Below are positions 39,125 through 47,110 of a DNA stretch of 64,000 nt, piece after piece (the stretch's first letter is position 1; each line of letters starts with the position of its first letter). Position numbers and translations under genes: made by a program. The notes under the pieces are model-generated. The model was not told where the DNA came from. It was given only the letters and a program-made list of their open reading frames with translations, and made no database searches. The DNA is taken from positions 1,675,501 to 1,739,500 of the forward strand of contig NZ_JACHTG010000004.1 of assembly GCF_014250675.1 (NCBI RefSeq), written 5' to 3'. This DNA is from Cetobacterium sp. 8H (lineage in GTDB: Bacteria > Fusobacteriota > Fusobacteriia > Fusobacteriales > Fusobacteriaceae).

Positions 39125-39631
39125 ATGGAAAGAAAAGATGCAATTACATTTGGTGGGAGTCCTTTAACTTTGATAGGAAAAGAGCTTCTTGTTGGAGATA
39201 CTGCTCCTAATTTTACTGTGACTAAAACTGATTTATCTCCATTATCACTAAAGGAGTTCTTAGGAAAAACTATTGTTATTTCAGCTATGCCTTCAATCGA
39301 TACTCCTGTTTGTGAAATACAAACAATTCGATTTAATAAAGAGATTGAAAAATTACAGGATGTTGTTCTTCTTACTATATCTATGGACTTACCTTTTGCG
39401 CTTAATAGATTTTGTGGGGCTAAAGATATAAAAAATGCTATCACAACATCTGATTATAAAGATAGAGAGTTTTCTCACAACTATGGTCTATATATAAAAG
39501 AGCTTGGGCTAATTTCAAGAGCCGTTATTATAATTGACAAAAATGGAAAAATTAGATATACAGAATATTTAAAAGAGATTACAGAAGAACCTGATTATAC
39601 AAAAGCTCTTGAGGCTCTTAAAAAGTACTAA
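39125..39631 (+). CDS. tpx: Thiol peroxidase Tpx
   Basis: A 168-residue atypical 2-Cys peroxiredoxin that reduces peroxides using thioredoxin. The peroxidatic Cys lies in PSIDTPVCEIQT and the resolving Cys in ALNRFCGAKDI, the Tpx spacing. GDTAPNFTVTK opens the thioredoxin fold. It follows the FMN oxidoreductase gene by 31 bases with AATAGGAGG as ribosome site. A very stable hairpin ends the unit. Confidence 0.95.
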   Translation: MERKDAITFGGSPLTLIGKELLVGDTAPNFTVTKTDLSPLSLKEFLGKTIVISAMPSIDTPVCEIQTIRFNKEIEKLQDVVLLTISMDLPFALNRFCGAKDIKNAITTSDYKDREFSHNYGLYIKELGLISRAVIIIDKNGKIRYTEYLKEITEEPDYTKALEALKKY

Positions 39632-39665
39632 AATCAAAAGAATTATGACCTTCTATGGTACGAAA

Positions 39666-39717
39666 AAAATAAAAATGGTTCTTTCCAACATTAGTTGGTT
39701 AGAACCATTTTTATTTT
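39666..39717. terminator. Long bidirectional terminator after tpx
   Basis: A 17-base arm reading AAATAAAAATGGTTCT repeats in inverse at 39701-39716 with further inner pairing. It separates tpx from the EAL gene and can serve both. Confidence 0.85.
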
Positions 39718-39772
39718 AACATTTACAGAATATTTATCTAAATCCAAAATATAAAGCTTGAAAAAGACCTAT

Positions 39773-40495
39773 TTAAATAAAAAAATTAGAAAATTCACTT
39801 TCTGAAATAGGTTTTCCTATAAAGTATCCTTGAACTAAATCTACATTTATTTTTTTTAAAAATTCTAATTCTTCAGACGTTTCTACTCCCTCAGCAGTTA
39901 TAATATTATTCTTAGTTTTTAAAAAATTAACAATATTTCTATATGTATCTCTCTCTTTTTTTTGATTTATATTTTTTAATAAATTTTTATCAATTTTAAC
40001 ATCCTGGATTTGTGCTTTCATAAAATTTTCTCTATTCGAACTTCCAATTGGAAAATCATCCATTACCACTTTAATACCTAATTTATTAAGTAATAAAATT
40101 GCTGTATTTAAATCGTCGTAATCGAAAGTTCCTCTTTCAACTATTTCAATTATTAAGTTTTCACTTCCTTTTAATAAATGTAATCTCTTTAAAAATTGTT
40201 TTCTTAACATTGTTTTAAACGATATATTTATCGCTAATTTTACATTAGAGTTTTTTAAATATTTTTCTATCTTTTTAAGTACTAAAAAATCTAAAAGATA
40301 TATTTTATCTATTATCTCTAGTTGTTCTATAATCTCTATAGTAGAAATATTATCTAAAGCAAATCTAGATAAAACTTCGTAGCTTACTACTTTATTTTCT
40401 TCTAAGGAATAAACGGGTTGAAAAACTATTGATAATGTTTTTTCTAGTTCTTCTTCGGAAATTTCGCCAAATATTTCTTCTCCAATATTTTTCAT
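39773..40495 (-). CDS. EAL-domain cyclic-di-GMP phosphodiesterase
   Basis: A 240-residue stand-alone EAL domain that should hydrolyse c-di-GMP to pGpG in the cytoplasm. All catalytic and metal-site motifs appear intact: E40 in EVLSR, N90 in AINIS, E117 in IIEIVE, D146-D147 in DDFPIG, K167 in VKIDK, E202 in AEGVE and Q222 in VQGY. There is no sensor, GGDEF or membrane domain. It follows the giant surface-protein gene by 42 bases with no terminator between them, and GGGAGGAAAAAAG precedes its ATG. It is therefore the last gene of the operon led by the c-di-GMP riboswitch. Negative feedback on the signal is the obvious inference. Confidence 0.9.
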   Translation of the reverse strand: MKNIGEEIFGEISEEELEKTLSIVFQPVYSLEENKVVSYEVLSRFALDNISTIEIIEQLEIIDKIYLLDFLVLKKIEKYLKNSNVKLAINISFKTMLRKQFLKRLHLLKGSENLIIEIVERGTFDYDDLNTAILLLNKLGIKVVMDDFPIGSSNRENFMKAQIQDVKIDKNLLKNINQKKERDTYRNIVNFLKTKNNIITAEGVETSEELEFLKKINVDLVQGYFIGKPISESEFSNFFI

Positions 40496-40537
40496 ACTTC
40501 TTTTTTCCTCCCATTTTTATCTTTTAATTTTGAATAA

Positions 40538-43500
40538 TTATTGTATATGAATTAACAATTGAAGTGTTTTTTCATATTGTCCTGGAGGTGTATTTTTTAT
40601 ACTCTCACCATCTATTATTCCTGTAAGTTTTATATTTCTTTTTCTAGAGTCACTACTATCTATATATTCCTCACCAAGCACAAATTTTTTGATTAGTAAA
40701 TTATTAGAATCATCCAAATAAAGAGTACCGTTCTCTGGAATACCTTTATCAATATCTAAAGAATACGTTGCTCTAATGTTTCCATCATTATAATATAACT
40801 CTATATCAGCTTCACCTATAACATCTTTAGGATTACCTATCTTATAAATCTTTCCAAAATTTAAAGCTCCACTTGATGCAACGAAAAAGTTTGGTGTCTT
40901 TATGTTAAATTTATATTTTTCAAGAATCTCATTGTTACTATTTTTATAAATCAGATTGAAACTATCGCTTTGATTATTATCTCTCCAATAGAAAGGATTT
41001 ATAAAAATATCTTCATTTTTATATTTTGTTATATCTATTTGTGTTCCGTTTGTTAAAATTTTTCGTAACATATCAATTAATTGAAATTCGCCTTCATGCG
41101 TTTCAAGAAAAATATTTTCGACACTTTGATTTGGCTTATAAGGAAAATCTCCCTTAATTAAATTTAAATCTAAAACCTCTTTAGGATACGTAATTTCACC
41201 ATCTTTTAATAAAATACCCCTTCCACCAAAAGAATTATATCTAGAACTTATAACTAAATCAATCTCTCCTTCTTTATAAGAATCTTTGTCTTCACTATTA
41301 GTTTTCAAAGCTATATTATACTTTCGTCTAGTATCACCAGATGCTTCAATATGCTCAAGAGAGATATTAAAAGCTTCCTGTCCTTTAATATCTTTTAAAG
41401 ATAATGAGGCATTCAAAGTGTTATAACTTATATTTAAAGTGGCTTCAGCTCCATTTTTAGTCATTTTTATCTCAATAGGTGCTATATTTCCTAAAGAATC
41501 TGTTTCATACTCTGTCATACCAGAAAAAATAGTTCCATCTGATGAAGATATTTTAATTTTATTTTTAAAATTAATTCCATATAAAACACCTTCTTCATAA
41601 ATTGTATTTTCAACACCTTCTGGGATAGTTATAGAATCTTTTTTTAAAACTATTTTTGTATTATTTACATATGTTTTTAAAAAGTTTAGAGCTAAATTCT
41701 TTGTAAAACTATCTTTTTCAATGATTATATCTTTATAATTGAAATATCCAACTCTACTATCAACTGGCACGTTTATATTATCGGTAGGTAGATAAAACTT
41801 GTCTCCAGAACCATTATTATTACCAACTCTTTTTGAGTGTATTAAAGCTATTTTGTTATTATTATCATTAGGATTAGCTCTTAAAACAACCCTATTTCCA
41901 CTTATTTGTCTAGCTTTATCTAAAATATTTTCAGTAAGAGTTAAATAAATTTCAGATTCTACTTTTTCAAGTGTAGAAGAGAGATGTGAGCCTATGATTA
42001 CTATTTTGCTATTACCATCTACTTTTTTATAAGCCTTAGTATTTGTAGTCATTGTATAAATTTCACCTATAAAAGTTCTAAAAGTAAAAATTTCATTATT
42101 CGGATCGTTTTCAAAAGAGTATTTAGTGTAAGCTTTTTGTCTAACTGTTGAATCATCAAATGGTTCGCCTTCAACCTCCCATCCTAAAGCTTCCCTATTA
42201 CCTACAGCGATTGCTGGAAATGCATGAGTCCCATCACTTTGGAAAGGTAGACTTTCTTGTTTTAAACTAACTTTCCCCATGCTTGGATCCACAGGTATGC
42301 TTTTACTATCATTAATTATAATCTCTTTTAAGTTTGATATAGCAGTAAAGTTAGGAAGAGTTAAATTTGTATCTATAGGTGTTCCAGTTATTTCAAACCA
42401 CTCAATTATATTTTCTGTTAAATTAGATGTTTTTATTGTAACAAGAGGTATAGCTCCTTTATAAGAGTACGTTTTACTAGCTTCTATTATTCCAGAAGTT
42501 ACAGTAAATACTAATTTTCCTAACTCATTTGGATTTTGTAGTGATGATTTATCTCCACCAAAACTTAGTTTTCCCTTAATAACACGAGGATTCCAGTCGT
42601 TAGAAGATAATTGAATCTCTTGATCATTTATAGATATTTTAACTCCTATACTATCACTTGTTGATTTTGTAATCTCTTTATCATAGTTCTTTAATTGAAA
42701 ATCTATAAGAGGAACTCTTTGAGTTCCAGTTTCTATTGATTTTACTAATTTTTTATCCGGCGGTATAGGATTAGGTAATGCTAAATAAGTAAGTATATTA
42801 AACGGTTGTATGATCACTCTATATTTATCTCTATGTGTTACTCTTCCAGAAGAATTTTTATGTTCTAATATAAGTATTTCTTCATATTGAATTGTTCTAT
42901 TTAAATCCCAGCTTTCTAAACCAATAGCAACTAAACTATTTTTTCCTTTTTTTAATACATAGGAATACTTCTCTCCATTTTGTATTTGAATATTATCTTT
43001 TAAGGTTCCATCATTATTTGTTGTAATTGTTTTAATAAAATTAGTTACCCCATCTCTTAAAACCTTTACATCAATCTTATGATACTCATTTATTTTTGAA
43101 TAACCTTGCCACTCTGAAGTTACTCCACTTATATTAAGAGACTCAGGATGTTCTAGTGTATATGACATATCATTTGGCAATTTTAAACCATCACTATTTA
43201 TATCAAAACTTCCTTTTAAATTTAAGTCACTTTTTGGAACTGGATTTTTAAATGTTGCAGTGACTATATTCTCTTTTATCTCTTCACCTTTTAAAACATA
43301 AACCTTAGGAAAAGCTATCTCTTCAAGGATATTAGCTGAATTAATTTTGAATCCATTTATATCTCTTTCTCCTTTTATAGCATATATTTTATGAATTTCA
43401 TCCTCAATACTAGAGTACGGTATCAAAACTTTAGCCTCAGATTTGGTTTGTGCATATCTCCAAATATCATCTAAATCTTTTTGAGAGAAATCTATTTTAA

Positions 43501-46000
43501 ATGTCGTTTTAACTTTATTTTTATCTCCTTCATCTAACTTTTTAGTATATCCTCCTACTGCTATATTTCTATTCCCTAATTCACCAATATTATAAATAAA
43601 AAACTTCTCTGTATTTTGATACGGTGTTTCTTTTAAATTTACTGGTATTTTTCTAATGGTTTTTAATCTCTCATCTATGATAAAACTCGCCCAAGGTCTT
43701 CCTTCTATCGGATTAAACGAATGAATTGTAGTCATTTCCCACTTATCCTTAAAATTTAAAGATATCACAGGAAACAGTGTTGAATCTTTTGAAAATTGAG
43801 TCATATCTATCCAATTTTCAGGATATTCAACTACAAAACCATCATTTTCTTTTCTTATTATAATATCTCTTATACTCGATATCACTTCAAACTCCTTAGT
43901 TGAGACAATTGGATCTTCAAGATTGATATTCAAAGTGTAATTTATTCTTTCTAAAGTACTAGGTTCATAATGAATTATATTTAAATTATATATTCCAGCT
44001 TTGGCAACATCAAGTATTTTAATTTCAGGGTATCCGTTTTTATATTGAATCGATATCTTTAATTCATTTGAATCATTATTTATAATCACTTCACTTTGTA
44101 AATTGGAGGTCCCAGCTTCATTTACATTTATTGGTCCTGACTCATTTAACCCAGCTTTTAATTTAAATACACTTGCAAAATGTAATCCTTTTAAATTTCT
44201 TGTATTTGTAGAGTCTAAACTAACTCCTGGAATGGAATTTATTCCTGAATCTATAAAAATAATAGAATTATCTATGTTAAAATCTTTAGTTATATTTAAA
44301 GTCAAATTTTCTTCTATGTGAGTCTTTTTTAAGATTATTTTAGGATAATTTAAATATTCTATTTTTTTATCGGTCACTAAACTAGAATTTAAATCACTGT
44401 TAGATGGTACATAATAATAATTATTCATGCCCTCAGTTTTTCTTTGTCCAACTATATAGGATATTTGCTCATCATAAGCTGAATTTGATTCTAAAACCAC
44501 CTCATACCTATTTAAATTTCTAAATTCATTTAGTAAACTATTCAAATTTAAAGTTATTTTCCCCTTTAGAGAAGTATTCATTTTTTCTCGTTTTGCATCA
44601 CTAAAAGCACCTATAACTGTCTCTGGGTTACCTTTTTTTAATAAAGTCACTCTACCTCCTGTATTTGTTTCAGATGCTGTTGTATCTGAGAAATACATTT
44701 GCATATTTATACTGCTTAAATTACTTGAATTATAAATTGTTTTAACTGCATCCCTTATTTTTTGAGAAGATAAGTTACTCTTGAAACTCCATCCATCTGA
44801 TGAATTAACTATTCCTTGTTTCCCTAAAGCTAGGGTAGGAAAAGGATTACTCTTATCTATTAAATCACTTCCTTCTCCTATTTGTTCCATCCCCAAAGTT
44901 CCAAAATTATACTCAGTATCTATATTTAAGTATTCTGTATCCTCAATAATAATATCGTTTAAAGAAAAAGTTCTATCCATAAGTTGTCTTGAAGGTTGAA
45001 TTTGTTTTTGCGAATTTATTATTAATGTATGGTTCTTTGTTTGCCCTCCTGATATATGAGTAATATGGAAGGTATAGCTTTTGGCTCCTGTAGAATTTAT
45101 TTGTTGCAATCTTAACTTAAGAGATCCATCTCCATTGTACATAAAAACAAAACCTTCGTGATTAGGATCATTAAAATAAATTTGTAATTCTACTGGTTGG
45201 TTTAAAGTTTTTTTGACGCTATTCGAAGAAATAGCATTGCCACTAGCATTAATATAAGATATTTTTATTTCTGTTTCTCCAGAAAAAGAATTTATAAATC
45301 CATCTTCCTTTATAATTCCAACTTCATTCTGAGGGATTTCTGAATTTATTAAGTCGCCTCCTAAATTAAAAGCTAGTGTCTTATTCGTATATGTTTCTAC
45401 TCCATTTTTTAGATTAATTATCACAGTTTTAGTTTCTATTATAGCTTTCTCATTTGCTAGAAATGCTCTCTCGATATTAGCATTATAAACTTTTATAACT
45501 TGATTATTTTCTTGAATAGATATATATAGTTTTTCGGGTTCATTTTCATATGGGATTTTTAAGACTTTCTTTCCTTTATATTCCACTACCTCATAATTCA
45601 TAATTTGTGAAGCACTTTTATTTCTGCCTTTACTTCTTCCATTTACTTCACTACTGCCTTGAACATTTTCACTTACTATTAAATTATATTTTTTTTCTAA
45701 ATCTTCAGCATTTCTAATTCCTTTAAGAGCTTGCTCTCTTTTTTTAGAGAAATCTACATAGATATTTTTATTTTTTCTATCTATATACACCTCTTCTAAA
45801 GGTTCACTTTTTATCTTTGTAACCTCTATATTTAGTTCTGCTGGCTTTGTCCTTCTTGGAAGTGCATCTATTTGCTCTAATTCTCGTGCTATTTTTTCTG
45901 GTAAATCTAGTGAATTATTACTCCCAATAACTCTTGAAAATAGAATTGAAAATATTACAATAAAAAAGAGCTTGTGGAAGCTCTTTAACCTTTTACTCAT
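40538..46000 (-). CDS. Giant secreted modular protein with C-terminal pilin-like domain, putative tip adhesin
   Basis: A 1820-residue protein with a signal peptide (MSKRLKSFHK, then a hydrophobic stretch ending near residue 28). After an Ile/Glu-rich N-terminal region, three divergent modules can be aligned by eye at about residues 347-693, 709-1065 and 1224-1566. Each has an L(K/R)xIII strand, FPxLALG-like motif, Trp, a long beta region and a closing HIxxSG...YxIxI hairpin. The last 115 residues resemble a fimbrial subunit (LNFGKIYKIG, ADIELYYNDG, PPGQYEKTLQLLI). No cysteines were noticed in that domain. The ATG at 46000 is chosen because GGGGAGGG lies inside the longer frame from 46033. By position and layout it is probably a fibre tip adhesin; no named family is asserted. 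Confidence 0.75.
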   Translation of the reverse strand: MSKRLKSFHKLFFIVIFSILFSRVIGSNNSLDLPEKIARELEQIDALPRRTKPAELNIEVTKIKSEPLEEVYIDRKNKNIYVDFSKKREQALKGIRNAEDLEKKYNLIVSENVQGSSEVNGRSKGRNKSASQIMNYEVVEYKGKKVLKIPYENEPEKLYISIQENNQVIKVYNANIERAFLANEKAIIETKTVIINLKNGVETYTNKTLAFNLGGDLINSEIPQNEVGIIKEDGFINSFSGETEIKISYINASGNAISSNSVKKTLNQPVELQIYFNDPNHEGFVFMYNGDGSLKLRLQQINSTGAKSYTFHITHISGGQTKNHTLIINSQKQIQPSRQLMDRTFSLNDIIIEDTEYLNIDTEYNFGTLGMEQIGEGSDLIDKSNPFPTLALGKQGIVNSSDGWSFKSNLSSQKIRDAVKTIYNSSNLSSINMQMYFSDTTASETNTGGRVTLLKKGNPETVIGAFSDAKREKMNTSLKGKITLNLNSLLNEFRNLNRYEVVLESNSAYDEQISYIVGQRKTEGMNNYYYVPSNSDLNSSLVTDKKIEYLNYPKIILKKTHIEENLTLNITKDFNIDNSIIFIDSGINSIPGVSLDSTNTRNLKGLHFASVFKLKAGLNESGPINVNEAGTSNLQSEVIINNDSNELKISIQYKNGYPEIKILDVAKAGIYNLNIIHYEPSTLERINYTLNINLEDPIVSTKEFEVISSIRDIIIRKENDGFVVEYPENWIDMTQFSKDSTLFPVISLNFKDKWEMTTIHSFNPIEGRPWASFIIDERLKTIRKIPVNLKETPYQNTEKFFIYNIGELGNRNIAVGGYTKKLDEGDKNKVKTTFKIDFSQKDLDDIWRYAQTKSEAKVLIPYSSIEDEIHKIYAIKGERDINGFKINSANILEEIAFPKVYVLKGEEIKENIVTATFKNPVPKSDLNLKGSFDINSDGLKLPNDMSYTLEHPESLNISGVTSEWQGYSKINEYHKIDVKVLRDGVTNFIKTITTNNDGTLKDNIQIQNGEKYSYVLKKGKNSLVAIGLESWDLNRTIQYEEILILEHKNSSGRVTHRDKYRVIIQPFNILTYLALPNPIPPDKKLVKSIETGTQRVPLIDFQLKNYDKEITKSTSDSIGVKISINDQEIQLSSNDWNPRVIKGKLSFGGDKSSLQNPNELGKLVFTVTSGIIEASKTYSYKGAIPLVTIKTSNLTENIIEWFEITGTPIDTNLTLPNFTAISNLKEIIINDSKSIPVDPSMGKVSLKQESLPFQSDGTHAFPAIAVGNREALGWEVEGEPFDDSTVRQKAYTKYSFENDPNNEIFTFRTFIGEIYTMTTNTKAYKKVDGNSKIVIIGSHLSSTLEKVESEIYLTLTENILDKARQISGNRVVLRANPNDNNNKIALIHSKRVGNNNGSGDKFYLPTDNINVPVDSRVGYFNYKDIIIEKDSFTKNLALNFLKTYVNNTKIVLKKDSITIPEGVENTIYEEGVLYGINFKNKIKISSSDGTIFSGMTEYETDSLGNIAPIEIKMTKNGAEATLNISYNTLNASLSLKDIKGQEAFNISLEHIEASGDTRRKYNIALKTNSEDKDSYKEGEIDLVISSRYNSFGGRGILLKDGEITYPKEVLDLNLIKGDFPYKPNQSVENIFLETHEGEFQLIDMLRKILTNGTQIDITKYKNEDIFINPFYWRDNNQSDSFNLIYKNSNNEILEKYKFNIKTPNFFVASSGALNFGKIYKIGNPKDVIGEADIELYYNDGNIRATYSLDIDKGIPENGTLYLDDSNNLLIKKFVLGEEYIDSSDSRKRNIKLTGIIDGESIKNTPPGQYEKTLQLLIHIQ

Positions 46001-46016
46001 AGCCCTCCCCCCTCGC

Positions 46017-46544
46017 TTAATTTTGTATCTCATCTGGAGATATTGGTAAAATTTGTGGTTTATTCGCTAAATTGTTATCTTCAGGTGAGGGTTCTACTGG
46101 TTTTGTATTCACATTCACAAGTGAATACACTCCCATAATTATTGGTAATTGACCAACATACTCTCCCTCTATAACCTCAATAGTTTCACCCCTATCTAAC
46201 TCATGTCTGTCTAAAATAGCATAGAACTTAACTAACTCTCTCTCATTTTCAAGCATTATCTCATTTTGTTTTCTATCCATTCCAACTCTTTCAACCTTTA
46301 TCCACTTTTTTCTATTTGTTAGATTTATAAAATTAGGAAACTTAAAGGTTATTCTTTTCCCTAAATCCTTTTTTTTATCAGTTGTATAGATCTCTACATG
46401 AGATACAGCCACAACTTGATTAGGTCCAACCTCTGTTTGATTTATATCTCGAAATCTTAGTGGTTCAACTATTTTTACTTTTATCTCACTAAAACTCATT
46501 GAAAAAATAGTCATAAAGACTATCAGAACTATATTTTTTCTCAT
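46017..46544 (-). CDS. Small secreted protein, possible minor fibre subunit
   Basis: A 175-residue protein with a signal peptide (IVLIVFMTIFSMSFS). The body is beta-rich and ends with a strand pattern typical of fimbrial subunits, GEYVGQLPIIMGVY, then a Pro-rich tail ANKPQILPISPDEIQN. It lies between the other small secreted protein (2 bases) and the giant protein gene (16 bases), so it is co-expressed. I infer a minor pilin or adaptor between shaft and tip. The tail resembles the N-terminal ILPLLPED of its neighbour, suggesting a shared interaction motif. Confidence 0.65.
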   Translation of the reverse strand: MRKNIVLIVFMTIFSMSFSEIKVKIVEPLRFRDINQTEVGPNQVVAVSHVEIYTTDKKKDLGKRITFKFPNFINLTNRKKWIKVERVGMDRKQNEIMLENERELVKFYAILDRHELDRGETIEVIEGEYVGQLPIIMGVYSLVNVNTKPVEPSPEDNNLANKPQILPISPDEIQN

Positions 46545-46546
46545 GA

Positions 46547-47110
46547 CTATCTCCTCTCGTTTAATTCCACTGTTATATAAACCTTTTTCTTGTGTATCCC
46601 TTCTCTAGTTATATTTTTTCCATCAATAAAGAGAGTATTATCAGCAACTAACTTTTTATTTATATATTTTGGAGAGTATATAAATGTGTCTAAAGTCCCA
46701 TCCCCATCTATGTCTATCTCTGTTTCACTATAATTTAAAATATAGAAGTTTTGCTTATCAGGCTCTTTATTCATCTCTAGTTCAAATGGTATTGTTAGCT
46801 GCTCATCATCTATAATAAGTGCTTTTATATCTACATCTGTTATAATCTCTAGAGGTACAACTGCTTTAACTTTCGTATCTAAATGTATTGTATATGAATC
46901 TTCTAACTTCCATTTTACCTCTTCGCCAATTCCATCTGTTGTAGACTCTTTACTAGGTAAAGCTGGAATAAGAGGTATAGCTGGTAAAAGATTTGGCTGG
47001 CTCTCATAGTCCTCTGGTAAAAGAGGCAAGATTGTCGGTATATGAACCAACTCACTCGCCAATATATTACAACTTATAAGGGCTGGAATTAGAACTAATA
47101 ACTTTTTCAT
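46547..47110 (-). CDS. Small secreted protein with Pro-rich N-terminus and calcium-loop-like motif
   Basis: A 187-residue protein with a signal peptide ending near ILAS. A Pro/Leu-rich stretch (PTILPLLPED and LLPAIPLIPALP, about residues 25-52) follows. The beta-rich remainder carries DIDGDGTLDT (about residues 132-141), a dockerin/EF-hand-like calcium loop. It overlaps the 3' end of the usher-like gene by 44 bases, so translation is coupled. I do not recognise a family; an accessory or minor-subunit role in the surface structure is inferred from context only. Confidence 0.65.
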   Translation of the reverse strand: MKKLLVLIPALISCNILASELVHIPTILPLLPEDYESQPNLLPAIPLIPALPSKESTTDGIGEEVKWKLEDSYTIHLDTKVKAVVPLEIITDVDIKALIIDDEQLTIPFELEMNKEPDKQNFYILNYSETEIDIDGDGTLDTFIYSPKYINKKLVADNTLFIDGKNITREGIHKKKVYITVELNERR

